Program-made: the position numbers and the translations under genes
Origin: Gammaproteobacteria bacterium
GTDB taxonomy: Bacteria > Pseudomonadota > Gammaproteobacteria > Steroidobacterales > Steroidobacteraceae
Assembly: GCA_947469285.1 (NCBI GenBank)
Contig: CANIOW010000012.1
Location: 1-64,000 of the forward strand
Length of the DNA: 64,000 nt
Reading direction: 5' to 3'
Notes under the pieces: model-generated
The model's database searches: none
Seen by the model: the letters and a program-made list of their open reading frames with translations, nothing else
Told to the model about the DNA's origin: nothing
In this document: positions 1 to 8,552 of the stretch, piece after piece
How positions within the stretch are numbered: position 1 is the first letter of the stretch
Layout: each line of letters begins with the position of its first letter

Positions 1-810
1 CACCACCGGGTAGTCGATAAACTCCCCATCGATGCGCAAGGCCGCAATACCCGCTGCCTGTGCCACCGCAAACTCAGCGACGATACGCTGCGCACGGGCA
101 AGCTCCGCCGCACTGGGCGTGAAGGCGGCATGACAGAGCGGCACTTGATCGGGATGGATCAGCAGTTTGCCGGTCAGCCCGAACTGGCGCGCACGAGCGG
201 CGGAGGCACTAAAGCGCGCTGCATCCTTCACCTGCACCGTGACGGTGTCGATCGGCGCCTCTAGGCCCGCTGCCCGCGACACGTGTACCAAGCGGGAACG
301 CAGGTAGTCCAGCTCCTGCTCGCCCGCCGTCCATTGCAAGCCCAGATCGAGGGTGTAGTCCGCGCCGCCAAACGCCAAGCGGCGCACGCGGGGCGTGGCC
401 CGCGCCAAGGCTGGCAATTGTTCTGCGCCTAAGGCGGTTTCAATAATGGGCAACAGGTCGAGGCTACCCACCGGCAGTCCACGAGCACGTTCCAGCTGGG
501 TGAGCACCCAGTCTAGTGTCTGCAGCTGCTCGGGGCGTTCGACCTTCGGCAGCATCACGCCATCGAGCCTGGGACCGACGATCGCCTGCAGGTCGTCCCA
601 ACACCAGGCAGTATCGAAGCCATTCACCCGCACATAGCCAAGACATGAACGTGGTACCTGCAGTGCCGCCACCACCAAGGCCCGCGCCGCCAGCTTTTCT
701 GTCGTAGCCACCGCATCTTCGAGATCCAGAATGGCGACATCGGCCCCGCTCTGGAAGACCTTGGCCGCACGGCGTTCGTGGTTACCAGGAGCGAACAAAA
801 AACTACGCAT
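1..810 (-). CDS. HpcH/HpaI-CitE family CoA ester lyase (partial, C-terminus beyond the left edge)
   Basis: The frame is open from an ATG at 808-810 to position 1, giving 270 residues without a stop, so the end of the gene lies outside the window. The protein starts MRSFLFAPGNHERR and contains DLEDAV, LLPIIETALG and FGGADYTLDLG, the landmarks of the CitE/Mcl lyase TIM barrel that binds Mg2+ and an acyl-CoA. Relatives cleave malyl-, methylmalyl- or citramalyl-CoA into acetyl- or propionyl-CoA plus an oxo acid. The start codon directly abuts the stop of the GntR gene, so the two are one transcript. With the divergent MaoC, dehydrogenase and CoA-transferase genes it would do the final C-C cleavage; the exact substrate is an inference. 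Confidence 0.88.
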   Translation of the reverse strand, partial: MRSFLFAPGNHERRAAKVFQSGADVAILDLEDAVATTEKLAARALVVAALQVPRSCLGYVRVNGFDTAWCWDDLQAIVGPRLDGVMLPKVERPEQLQTLDWVLTQLERARGLPVGSLDLLPIIETALGAEQLPALARATPRVRRLAFGGADYTLDLGLQWTAGEQELDYLRSRLVHVSRAAGLEAPIDTVTVQVKDAARFSASAARARQFGLTGKLLIHPDQVPLCHAAFTPSAAELARAQRIVAEFAVAQAAGIAALRIDGEFIDYPVV

Positions 811-1611
811 TTAGGTACTCCAATGACTGGGGCCATCAGCGCCAGACTGCCAGCCGCGCCGCAACTGGATCGAATAGGTATATCGCTCCGCCGGGTGTTC
901 CGACACGCTCACTTCAAACACTTTGCGGTCCTCGCCATAGTAGCGACGCACCACTTGCAGCGACGGCGAACCAGGTAGCACGTCGAGCACACCCGAGAGC
1001 GACTCGGGGATCAGCCCCGCGCGGATCTCCACGCGCACATCACTCACGCGATGGCCAAAGCGCTGCTCGATCATTTCGTAAACCGGCTGCAGGCGCTTCC
1101 CCATGAGCTCCGCCACCTCGGCAAACTCAGGTAACAAATACAGATCAAGGTGGCAAATAGGCAGATGACTGTGACGGATGCGGCGTAGCGCACTCACGCG
1201 CACCCACTGCGACCCCACGGTGCAGCCGATAAGGCGCGCCAGCTTGCGGTTGGCACGCACCGGCTCGACCTGCAGCACCGTGAGCTGGCTCTCCGGCGGA
1301 TAACGCAGCAATTCTTCAGGACTGCGCACCGACTGCACATAGCTTTGCAAGGGCTCGCGCGCCTTCACCACGGTACCGATACCCTGATGCCGGCCGATGA
1401 GCCCCAAACCTTCCAGGCGCCGCAAAGCTTCACGCACGGTGTGCCGACTGACACCAAAACGCGTGACCAATTCTAGTTCGCCAGGCATGGTCTCACCCAC
1501 GGCCAGTGCACCGCTGCGGATAAGGTCAATCAGGGCTTCCGCCACCTGTTCGTAACGCTTTCGACCCACGGTGGGTACCGTGATCGCCAGCTCCGCCTTG
1601 CGCTTCACCAT
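811..1611 (-). CDS. GntR-family (HutC/UTRA) transcriptional regulator
   Basis: A 266-residue protein with an N-terminal winged helix-turn-helix (about residues 15-80, including TRFGVSRHTVREALRRLEGLGLI) and a C-terminal UTRA ligand-binding domain. I chose the ATG at 1611 because an AGGAGGGGG ribosome site lies 3-4 bases upstream; an upstream in-frame GTG at 1635 lacks one. Its stop touches the start of the CoA lyase, and it diverges from the MaoC-CoA-transferase operon across a promoter with a palindromic operator (1671-1686). It is most likely a local repressor responding to an acyl-CoA or acid of the pathway; the ligand is unknown. Confidence 0.9.
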   Translation of the reverse strand: MVKRKAELAITVPTVGRKRYEQVAEALIDLIRSGALAVGETMPGELELVTRFGVSRHTVREALRRLEGLGLIGRHQGIGTVVKAREPLQSYVQSVRSPEELLRYPPESQLTVLQVEPVRANRKLARLIGCTVGSQWVRVSALRRIRHSHLPICHLDLYLLPEFAEVAELMGKRLQPVYEMIEQRFGHRVSDVRVEIRAGLIPESLSGVLDVLPGSPSLQVVRRYYGEDRKVFEVSVSEHPAERYTYSIQLRRGWQSGADGPSHWST

Positions 1612-1628
1612 GCGCCCCCTCCTGTCAG

Positions 1629-1657
1629 TTGACACCCTCTGCGCACGGACCTAGTAT
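1629..1657 (+). promoter_or_regulatory. Sigma-70 promoter of the MaoC/CoA-transferase operon
   Basis: TTGACA at 1629-1634, then exactly 17 bases, then TAGTAT at 1652-1657. This is close to consensus and points toward the MaoC gene. Transcription would start near 1664, just before the palindrome at 1671-1686. Confidence 0.7.
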
Positions 1658-1670
1658 GCCACAAGAACTC

Positions 1671-1686
1671 AAATGTCCGTACATTT
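1671..1686. promoter_or_regulatory. Probable GntR operator (AAATGTCCGTACATTT)
   Basis: Six-base arms AAATGT/ACATTT are separated by CCGT. The core GT-N4-AC matches the usual form of GntR-family sites. It sits a few bases downstream of the predicted transcription start of the MaoC operon, a position suited to repression by the adjacent GntR protein. Confidence 0.6.
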
Positions 1687-1722
1687 AGCCGCGCCACCAG
1701 GCGCCCACCTACTGGAGCTTCC

Positions 1723-2241
1723 ATGGTGCAGAACGTCAAGCAGATCGGCCCACAGCGCTATCGCGAAACTTTTGGTCGTTACTACGAAGAATTTACCGTG
1801 GGCGATGTCTATGAACACCGCCCGGGACGCACCATCAGCGAAGCCGACAACACCTGGTTCACGCTGTTGACCATGAACACCCACCCGCTGCATTTCGACC
1901 ACGAGTACGCCAAGGCCACCGAATTTGGTCGCCCGCTCGTCTGTAGCCCGCTCACGGTCGCCCTCCTGGTCGGCATGAGTGTCACGGATGTGAGCCAAAA
2001 GGCCATCGCCAACCTCGGCTGGAAAGAAATCCGCATGCCCGCGCCGGTATTTCATGGCGACACCCTCTATGGCGAAAGCGAGGTCCTGGGCAAGCGCGAA
2101 AGCGCCAAGCGCCCAGGCGCCGGCATCGTCACGGTCAGCACCACCGGTCGTAACCAGCATGGCACGGTAGTGTGTGTATTCGAACGCACCATCCTGGTCG
2201 CCAAGCGCGGCCATGGCGTAGAAGACAAAATCAACTACTGA
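1723..2241 (+). CDS. MaoC family acyl-CoA hydratase/dehydratase
   Basis: 172 residues with a single hot-dog fold of the MaoC type. The hydratase-2-like segment (SEADNTWFTLLTMNTHPLHFD, in two parts around residues 43-66) carries the Asp/His pair expected in the active site. GGAG stands 5 bases before the ATG. It is the first gene of the operon controlled by the promoter at 1629-1657 and is followed by an acyl-CoA dehydrogenase. A short MaoC next to a CitE-like lyase is also known from itaconate/leucine-related loci, where the pair hydrates and cleaves a C5-dicarboxyl-CoA. Family assignment is firm, substrate is inferred. Confidence 0.88.
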   Translation: MVQNVKQIGPQRYRETFGRYYEEFTVGDVYEHRPGRTISEADNTWFTLLTMNTHPLHFDHEYAKATEFGRPLVCSPLTVALLVGMSVTDVSQKAIANLGWKEIRMPAPVFHGDTLYGESEVLGKRESAKRPGAGIVTVSTTGRNQHGTVVCVFERTILVAKRGHGVEDKINY

Positions 2242-2282
2242 CGCACCCCTGGCACCAGCCCGACACCACCAGCGAGCTTTCT

Positions 2283-3455
2283 ATGACTTCCAACATTGCC
2301 AGCAACCGCCCCACCGCCGATGACGAGGCCCAGCTACTCGACGCCATCGAGCGCTGGGTGGAAAAAGAAGTACGCCCCATCGCCCGCCAGTTCGACCAGG
2401 CCGATGAATATCCGCACGACCTCGTTGAGCAGATGAAAGAGCTGGGTTTGTTTGGTGCCACCATCTCACCGGAGTACGGCGGCCTGGGCTTGTCGGCCAC
2501 GGGCTATGCACGCATCGTCACGGCCATCTCCAAGGTCTGGATGGCGCCGACGGGCATCTTTAACTCGCACCTCATCATGGCGCAGTGCGTCGAACGCTCG
2601 GGTACCCCCGAGCAAAAAGCCTGGTTCCTCCCGAAATTTGCCACTGGTGAATGGCGCGGCGGCATCGGCCTGACGGAGCCAAACGCGGGCACCGACTTAC
2701 AAGGCATTCGCATGCTGGCGCGCCGCGACGACGCCGGCTACGTCATCAACGGCACCAAAACCTGGATCAGTAATGGCGTCTACGGCAACTGCTTCGCCGT
2801 GCTCACCAAAACCAACCCGGAGGCCAACCCGCGGCATCAGGGCATGAGCATGTTCCTGTGCGAGAAAGGCGAAGGCTTCACGGTAGGACGCAAGCTGAAG
2901 AAACTGGGTTACCGCTGCATTGACAGCGCCGAGCTGGTGTTCGACAACTTCCGTGTCGGCACGGACCGTCTCATCAGCGGCCAGGAAGGTCATGGCTTCC
3001 ATCATGCGGTGGGGGGCTTGGAGCTGGGGCGCATCAACGTCGCTGCGCGTGGCGTTGGGCTGGCGCAAGGTGCGCTGGAGTTATCGCTGAAGTATGCGCA
3101 GGAGCGGCAGACCTTTGGCAAGCCTATCGTGCAACATCAGGCCATACAGTTGAAGCTAGGCGACATGGCCACGCGCGCCGAGGCGGCGCGGCTGCTGGTA
3201 GAGCAAGCCGCGCGCAAATACGACACCGGCGAGCGCTGCGATATGGAAGCCGGCATGGCCAAGCTGTTCGCGAGCGAAGCAGCCGTTGCCAACAGCATGG
3301 ACGGTATGCGCATTTTTGGCGGCTATAGCTACAGCACCGACTATGACATCGAGCGTTTCTTCCGCGATTCGCCACTGATGTGCATTGGCGAAGGCACCAA
3401 TGAAATGCAACGTATCATCATCGCGCGCCAGCTGGCGGCCCGGAATCCGCTGTGA
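2283..3455 (+). CDS. Acyl-CoA dehydrogenase
   Basis: 390 residues, the normal length of a short-chain acyl-CoA dehydrogenase, with N-terminal helical, middle beta and C-terminal helical domains. Visible landmarks are IGLTEPNAGTD (FAD/substrate segment), TKTWISNG, QERQTFGKPI and, near the C-terminus, GEGTNEMQR, whose first Glu is the usual catalytic base. It oxidises an acyl-CoA to the 2,3-enoyl-CoA using FAD and passes electrons to ETF. The first in-frame ATG after the MaoC stop is at 2283; the open frame extends further upstream but would overlap MaoC. Its TGA overlaps the GTG of the next gene. Confidence 0.93.
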   Translation: MTSNIASNRPTADDEAQLLDAIERWVEKEVRPIARQFDQADEYPHDLVEQMKELGLFGATISPEYGGLGLSATGYARIVTAISKVWMAPTGIFNSHLIMAQCVERSGTPEQKAWFLPKFATGEWRGGIGLTEPNAGTDLQGIRMLARRDDAGYVINGTKTWISNGVYGNCFAVLTKTNPEANPRHQGMSMFLCEKGEGFTVGRKLKKLGYRCIDSAELVFDNFRVGTDRLISGQEGHGFHHAVGGLELGRINVAARGVGLAQGALELSLKYAQERQTFGKPIVQHQAIQLKLGDMATRAEAARLLVEQAARKYDTGERCDMEAGMAKLFASEAAVANSMDGMRIFGGYSYSTDYDIERFFRDSPLMCIGEGTNEMQRIIIARQLAARNPL

Positions 3456-4636
3456 ACCGCCAGCCGCTCCGCGGGTACCGCGTACTCACCTTCGAGAACT
3501 TCGGTGCGGGTCCTTTCGGTTCGCTGTATCTGGCGAATCTTGGCGCCGAGGTCATCAAGATTGAAAACCGCGAAGCCGGCGGCGATGCCACACGCGGCAT
3601 GGGTCCCTATTTTTTGGGCCCGAACGATAGCCACTTCTTCCAGACGTTCAATATGAACAAGAAGAGCGTGGTGCTGAATCTGAAGACCACTGAAGGTCAG
3701 GCGGCGTTTCGACAGCTGGTGGACAGCGCTCACGTGGTCCTTAACAACCTACGCGGCGACCAGCCAGAGAAGCTGGGGCTGGACTATGCTTCCCTGAAAA
3801 CCGCCAACCCGCGCATTCTGTGTGCACATCTTTCCGCCTATGGGCGCGACAATGAACGCAAAGGCTGGCCGGGATACGACTACCTGATGCAAGCCGAGGC
3901 CGGCTATCTGCATCTGACGGGCGAGCCTGGCACACCTCCGTCGCGGATGGGCCTGTCGATCATCGACTACATGACCGGCATGACCACGGCGGTCGGCATT
4001 CTCGCGGCCTTGCTCGGCGTGGCGCGTGACGGCGAGGGCGGCGACATCGATGTATCACTGTTTGATGTAGCGCTGCATCAGCTGAGCTACCCCGGCAGCT
4101 GGTACCTGAACGAAGGTCTGGTCACTGGCAGGGTGGCGCGCAGCGCGCATCCCACGGCCACGCCGGTGCAGCTGTTCAAGACCTTGGACGGCTGGATTTT
4201 TATCATGTGCATGACCGACAAGTTCTGGCAGGTGCTGTGCACGCTCTTGAACCGACCCGACCTAACTTCCCACGCCGACTATGCCACCGTCACCGCAAGA
4301 CGTGAGCATCGCGCTGCCCTCACGCAGGTGCTCGATGTCGTCTTTACTCAGAAAACCACCGCGCAGTGGCTCGCCCAACTGAACGGTCAGTTACCGGCCG
4401 CCCCCGTCTATGACCTGCCGCAGGCACTGGACAATCCCTACCTGGAAACGCTAGGCATGATCCAGCCGGTACCCCACCCGCTGAAACCCGACTTCCGCGC
4501 GCTATCGAATCCGATCAAACTCGACGGCGAACGCCTCGAGAACCGTCGTGCACCAGCGCTGGGCGAGCACTCGGTGGAAATCTTCACCGCACTTGGCTAC
4601 TCCGCGGAGAAAATAGAGCGTCTGGTCCACGGATGA
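3452..4636 (+). CDS. CaiB/BaiF family (class III) CoA-transferase, copy 1
   Basis: 394 residues. The N-terminal part has RVLTFENFGAGPFGSLYLANLGAEVIKIE and the KKSVVLNLK segment typical of CaiB/BaiF enzymes, and an Asp in the DYMTGM region fits the expected CoA-binding and catalytic area. It starts with GTG in a GTGA overlap with the acyl-CoA dehydrogenase, so translation is coupled. Such enzymes move CoA between an acyl-CoA and a free acid, activating the substrate without ATP. It shares only family-level similarity with the CaiB paralogue that follows. Confidence 0.9.
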   Translation: MNRQPLRGYRVLTFENFGAGPFGSLYLANLGAEVIKIENREAGGDATRGMGPYFLGPNDSHFFQTFNMNKKSVVLNLKTTEGQAAFRQLVDSAHVVLNNLRGDQPEKLGLDYASLKTANPRILCAHLSAYGRDNERKGWPGYDYLMQAEAGYLHLTGEPGTPPSRMGLSIIDYMTGMTTAVGILAALLGVARDGEGGDIDVSLFDVALHQLSYPGSWYLNEGLVTGRVARSAHPTATPVQLFKTLDGWIFIMCMTDKFWQVLCTLLNRPDLTSHADYATVTARREHRAALTQVLDVVFTQKTTAQWLAQLNGQLPAAPVYDLPQALDNPYLETLGMIQPVPHPLKPDFRALSNPIKLDGERLENRRAPALGEHSVEIFTALGYSAEKIERLVHG

Positions 4637-4736
4637 TGCTGGCCAGTCGAACGCAAGCTCGTGAGCAAGCGCGTTGTTGCCCTCGCTGCACTACCATGAC
4701 TATAGGAGCGAGCGTACTCGCGACTGGAGCTTTTCT

Positions 4737-5900
4737 ATGAAACTCGAAGGCCTGAAAGTCCTGGATCTGTCGATGTTTTTGCCAGGTCCCTACCTGTCGC
4801 TGATGCTCAGCGACCACGGCGCGGAGGTGATAAAAATTGAAGCCCCCGGCGAAGGCGACCCGGGACGGCATCTCGGGCTAGGCCAAGGCGGTCACACCAC
4901 GTTTTTTCGTAACCTGAACCGTGGCAAGCAGAGCGTCACTCTCAATCTCAAACACGCCGCTGGTCGTGAAACCCTCCTGCGCCTTGCCGAGCAGGCCGAT
5001 GTCTTCATCGAAGGCTTTCGCCCCGGGGTGGTAAAGCGCCTCGGCGTCGACTATGCCGCCGTGGCGGCACGCAATCCGAAGATTGTCTACGTCAGCATCA
5101 GCGCCTTTGGGCAAGACGGCCCCCTCTCCTCCATCCCCGCGCATGACCTGGCCACCGAAGCCTTGGCTGGAGCGGTGAGCGTCAATCTCGGTAACGACGG
5201 GCAACCCACGATGCCGCATCTGCCAGTCGCCGATATCAACGCCTCCCTGATGGCCTTGTCCGGCGTGCTGATGGCACTGTTACGCCGCACGCAAACGGGC
5301 CTTGGCGACTACCTCGACCTGTCGATGCATGACGCGGTCATCGCCGCCATGCCCAATATCCTCGGCCCGGTGTTTGTAGAACGGCGCCCGCCGGACTGCA
5401 AAAATGAGCGCACCTGGGGTGGCGCGGCTTTTTACCGCATTTACCGGACGGCCGATGGGCGACACGTGGTGCTTGGCGCCCAGGAAATAAAGTTTGTCCG
5501 CAACCTGCTCGGCGAAATCGGTCGCTTGGATCTCGTACCGTTGGCAGAGCGGGGACCGGGCGCTCACCAGGCGCCGCTGGTGGCAGTGCTCGCCGATTGG
5601 TTTGCCACCAAAACCCAGGCCGCTTGGATCGACTGGTTCGCTGGCAAGGACATTGGCTTCGCGCCGGTACGCAACCTCCGCGAAGCCTTCGATGAGCCCC
5701 ACCTGCAACACCGGCACATGCTGCTCAAAGACACGGAGGGCTATGAGCATGTCGGCATTCCTATCAAATTTGCGCAGGAGCCCGGACGCGTTGTCTTCGA
5801 AGTACCGGCTCACGGCGCGCACACGGCTGCGGTACTGGCTGCGGCTGGCCTGTCGGTCGCGGAGATTAACGCACTCCACGCCGACGGTGCCGTCGGCTGA
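4737..5900 (+). CDS. CaiB/BaiF family (class III) CoA-transferase, copy 2
   Basis: 387 residues beginning MKLEGLKVLDLSMFLPGPY, with SDHGAEVIKIE and GKQSVTLNLK as family signatures. The ATG at 4737 has GGAG 8 bases upstream; the longer open frame from 4674 has no such site. It follows copy 1 after a 100-base gap. Two different CoA-transferases in one operon suggest either two acids or a heteromeric enzyme; the sequence alone does not decide. It converges with the glutathione transferase gene, with 6 bases between the stops. Confidence 0.88.
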   Translation: MKLEGLKVLDLSMFLPGPYLSLMLSDHGAEVIKIEAPGEGDPGRHLGLGQGGHTTFFRNLNRGKQSVTLNLKHAAGRETLLRLAEQADVFIEGFRPGVVKRLGVDYAAVAARNPKIVYVSISAFGQDGPLSSIPAHDLATEALAGAVSVNLGNDGQPTMPHLPVADINASLMALSGVLMALLRRTQTGLGDYLDLSMHDAVIAAMPNILGPVFVERRPPDCKNERTWGGAAFYRIYRTADGRHVVLGAQEIKFVRNLLGEIGRLDLVPLAERGPGAHQAPLVAVLADWFATKTQAAWIDWFAGKDIGFAPVRNLREAFDEPHLQHRHMLLKDTEGYEHVGIPIKFAQEPGRVVFEVPAHGAHTAAVLAAAGLSVAEINALHADGAVG

Positions 5901-5906
5901 TCGCTG

Positions 5907-6608
5907 TCAGTCAACGGAGGCCGCGGCACGAAAATCCGCGGTAATTTCCCCAGCCGCTGCGATCCACTGTTCATGCTGTGGCTCACGCCACGGCTCGGCG
6001 AGCGCCGCCGCTTCCCACTCCAGCAACACTGGATGCGCCAACAAGCGCCCAGCGTAGGCCGCAGCCGGAACGTTCAACACCAGCCCATAGCTGCGCACGC
6101 GGAACGCCACCGGCGCATAAAAGGCGTCCACGGCAGTGAACACCGGCCCCGCCAGATAAGGGCCACCAAAGCGCCGCAAGCCTTCGGCCCACAGGGACTG
6201 CAAGCGATCGAGATCGGCCTGCAGCGCTGGCGACACCTGCCGCAGACGCACCCGCTGCCCGACGGTCATGGAGCAGTCATGGCGCAAGACACCAAAACCA
6301 GCGTGCATCTCCGCGGCGGCACAGCGCGCCCAGGCGCGCGCCAGCGGATCCGTCGGCCAGACACCGGGGTAGCGCTCCGCCAGAAACTCCACAATCGCCA
6401 GGGAGTCCCAAATGACCGCACCTTCCGCGTGGAGACAGGGCACCTTGGCGGTGGGTGAAAACGCGCTGAACACCGCGGCATTCGAGCCATCGGCAAACCG
6501 CATGAGCCGTTCCTCAAACGGGATCTCCAGCGCACGCAATAAGGCCCACGGTCGCAGCGACCACGACGAATAGTTCTTGTTGGCGATGTATAGGACTGGC
6601 TTGGTCAT
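5907..6608 (-). CDS. Glutathione S-transferase family protein
   Basis: 233 residues with an N-terminal thioredoxin-like fold (LYIANKNYSSWSLRPW, with Ser residues near position 14 available for glutathione activation, then AKVPCL with the conserved cis-Pro) and an all-helical C-terminal domain. It is a cytosolic enzyme expected to conjugate or reduce with glutathione. Its ATG overlaps the stop of the TonB-like gene (6605-6608), so it is translationally coupled to the end of the ExbB/ExbD operon, an unexpected partner. Substrate unknown. Confidence 0.85.
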   Translation of the reverse strand: MTKPVLYIANKNYSSWSLRPWALLRALEIPFEERLMRFADGSNAAVFSAFSPTAKVPCLHAEGAVIWDSLAIVEFLAERYPGVWPTDPLARAWARCAAAEMHAGFGVLRHDCSMTVGQRVRLRQVSPALQADLDRLQSLWAEGLRRFGGPYLAGPVFTAVDAFYAPVAFRVRSYGLVLNVPAAAYAGRLLAHPVLLEWEAAALAEPWREPQHEQWIAAAGEITADFRAAASVD

Positions 6609-7543
6609 CCGGGGAAAAACTCAATTGTTTTACGTGCCACCAGCGGCTCCACGTCCTTGGCCGAAAACTGGAACCCTTTGATACGCGACAACAGCTTGCG
6701 TTCCAGCTCGCTGTCGCCCAGTTCACTGGAGAGCAACTTCACCGCCGTCACCGCCCCTGAGGGCGCGATTTCCAATTGCACCACCAACTTGCCTTGTAAA
6801 GCTGGGTTGTCACGCAGCGCGCGATTGTAAAGCGCATACAGCGCACTCTTGTTACGGTCGAACATCAGTTCAACCTCCTCACGGCTGCGTGCGGCCTTGC
6901 CGCTCTGGCCGTCACGTTTGACGGACGTCTGCCGCGCAAAACTATCACCAAACGACGCCACCGCCTGCGTTGCACCCGCCCCCTTCAAGGAGCCCGCGCC
7001 ACCGCCAAAGCCGCGGCTGGAAGGTGCATTGGACACACCGCCACTGGCTGCGCCAGCGTTGGAGGTAATGATCGAACGTTCCGCGCGCGACGGGCCGTCC
7101 ACCTTGGCAGACAGATTCCGGGTGTTGGTCGGCGAGGGTTCAAAAGCCTCACGCAAGTCTTTTAGTTCATCCTGCAGGGCGATCAAGCCTGCCGATTTCG
7201 CCTGCCGTCGTGCCTGCTGCACGCGGTCCACGGGCAGTGACACTGGCCGCTGCACTGGCTGCGCCTTGACCACCGGCGTTTTCTTTTCAGGTGGTGGCTG
7301 CTTGGGTGGTGGCGGCGGCGGCTCCAGCACCAATTGCACCACGGCATCGGGCAGTGCCGGTGGTTTGGCCGCTTCCTTGACCGTCACCAACGGCAGGACA
7401 ATGGCCAGGCCTGCGAACAGCAGCAAGGCACTGCCGAGCAAGCGGCGGAAGCGGCGTTGCTGCACCGGATCCGGCGTCCAAGGCAACTCGAATTTACGGT
7501 AGGGCGCTTCCAGCGCCAACAGCCCAGCGTCGGAAGGATTCAT
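6605..7543 (-). CDS. TonB-like energy transducer with AgmX/PglI-type C-terminal domain
   Basis: 312 residues. A cytoplasmic N-terminus of about 33 residues is followed by one membrane helix (about 34-56), a proline-rich stretch (PPPPPPKQPPPEKK), a charged, Gly/Ala-rich middle and a C-terminal domain (about 215-312, EEVELMFDRNKSALYALYNRAL through FFPG) of the AgmX/PglI family, named after myxobacterial gliding proteins. The architecture is that of TonB: anchored inside, reaching through the periplasm. It is coupled by ATGA overlaps to the second ExbD gene and to the glutathione transferase. It probably transmits the force of the ExbB/ExbD motor to an outer-membrane partner; no classical TonB box partner is apparent. 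Confidence 0.8.
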   Translation of the reverse strand: MNPSDAGLLALEAPYRKFELPWTPDPVQQRRFRRLLGSALLLFAGLAIVLPLVTVKEAAKPPALPDAVVQLVLEPPPPPPKQPPPEKKTPVVKAQPVQRPVSLPVDRVQQARRQAKSAGLIALQDELKDLREAFEPSPTNTRNLSAKVDGPSRAERSIITSNAGAASGGVSNAPSSRGFGGGAGSLKGAGATQAVASFGDSFARQTSVKRDGQSGKAARSREEVELMFDRNKSALYALYNRALRDNPALQGKLVVQLEIAPSGAVTAVKLLSSELGDSELERKLLSRIKGFQFSAKDVEPLVARKTIEFFPG

Positions 7544-8046
7544 GGTGCCGGACCCCGGGCAGCCGTTTCCTTGGCCACCACTGCCAGCGACAGCTTGGCG
7601 AATTGTGCGGCAGAACAGGTGGTCATGATGCGCTTGAGCACCGTATAGGGGAGCGTTTTGTCCGCCATCACCGTCACTTCGGCTTTGCTCAACCCGCTGT
7701 TGTCGCCGGGCAGCTTGCGCGAAGCTAGCCGCAACGCCGACTGCAACGGCTCGACCGCACCCTCAGGCGCTGCCCGCAAGGCGGCCACCGACATCACTTT
7801 GGCGCCGTTGACGAATAAATCGTCACGCGTCACCAGCACCGTCACCGTTTCGCGGGGTGCTGTTTCCGCGGTCGACATCGGAATGGCAATGTTCTTGGTG
7901 TTCGGCAAGATCTCGTAGTCGGCCGTATGCACCAACAAATACACCACCATGATCATCAGCATGTCGATCATCGGGATCAGCGCGGGCATCCCATGCCCCC
8001 CGCCGCCGCCCTTTTTTGCCAGCCGGCGCAGGCGCAGCTTCATCAT
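7540..8046 (-). CDS. ExbD/TolR biopolymer transport protein, copy 2
   Basis: 168 residues with one N-terminal membrane helix (about 21-41). PALIPMIDMLMIMVVYLLVH carries the single Asp (about residue 28) that conducts protons in ExbD/TolR proteins; the rest is a periplasmic domain. A Gly-rich stretch precedes the helix. Two adjacent ATGs (8046 and 8043) can start it, both overlapping the stop of copy 1. One motor with two different TolR-type subunits is also the arrangement of the myxobacterial AglR-AglQ-AglS motor. Confidence 0.88.
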   Translation of the reverse strand: MMKLRLRRLAKKGGGGGHGMPALIPMIDMLMIMVVYLLVHTADYEILPNTKNIAIPMSTAETAPRETVTVLVTRDDLFVNGAKVMSVAALRAAPEGAVEPLQSALRLASRKLPGDNSGLSKAEVTVMADKTLPYTVLKRIMTTCSAAQFAKLSLAVVAKETAARGPAP

Positions 8047-8552
8047 TTCGGGGCATCTCCCAGGGACACCAGCGGGAACAATTCCCCGCGGGCCGGTTGG
8101 CCGTCCTGCATGCCTTCATAAATCCGCACTGCGTCCATGACCTGGACGATCGTGTCGTAGGGCACGTCGGCTTCGAGCAGCACGGTGGCGTCTTTCTTCT
8201 CCGGAAAACGCGCCTTCACCCGTGCCAGATAGTCTGACAGAGAGTGGTAGTCATAGCCGCCCGCTGTTGCTGGAAACGCCTGCAACAGACCGGAGTTACG
8301 ATCCGCCACCTCAAGGCCCGTTGGGCGCACGATGATCTCCAGCTCTAGCGTCTTGATGGGCAGCAGCTCCTGCGGCACGTTCGCCGGCAGGTTCAGCTCC
8401 AAAATGCGCGTCTTGGAAAAAACCGCCGTAAAGATCAGGAAAAAAATCAGAATGACCATCACGTCCAGCATCGGAACGATGTTCAGGTCATTTCGGCCGC
8501 GTCGGCGCGCATGCGAGCGCGCCTGCCGGCGAGCAATGCGCGATCCACTCAT
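8043..8552 (-). CDS. ExbD/TolR biopolymer transport protein, copy 1
   Basis: 169 residues with an Arg-rich cytoplasmic N-terminus (RRQARSHARRRGR), then a membrane helix starting at NIVPMLDVMVILIFFLIFT with the proton-carrying Asp at about residue 30, then a periplasmic domain. It overlaps the ExbB gene upstream and ExbD copy 2 downstream by ATGA. The two copies differ clearly in sequence, so they are not a recent duplication and probably have separate roles in the stator. Confidence 0.9.
   Translation of the reverse strand: MSGSRIARRQARSHARRRGRNDLNIVPMLDVMVILIFFLIFTAVFSKTRILELNLPANVPQELLPIKTLELEIIVRPTGLEVADRNSGLLQAFPATAGGYDYHSLSDYLARVKARFPEKKDATVLLEADVPYDTIVQVMDAVRIYEGMQDGQPARGELFPLVSLGDAPK

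Noticed and set aside
1669-2214. Open frame of 181 codons on the minus strand
   Set aside because: It is antisense to the MaoC gene and would cover the promoter and operator.
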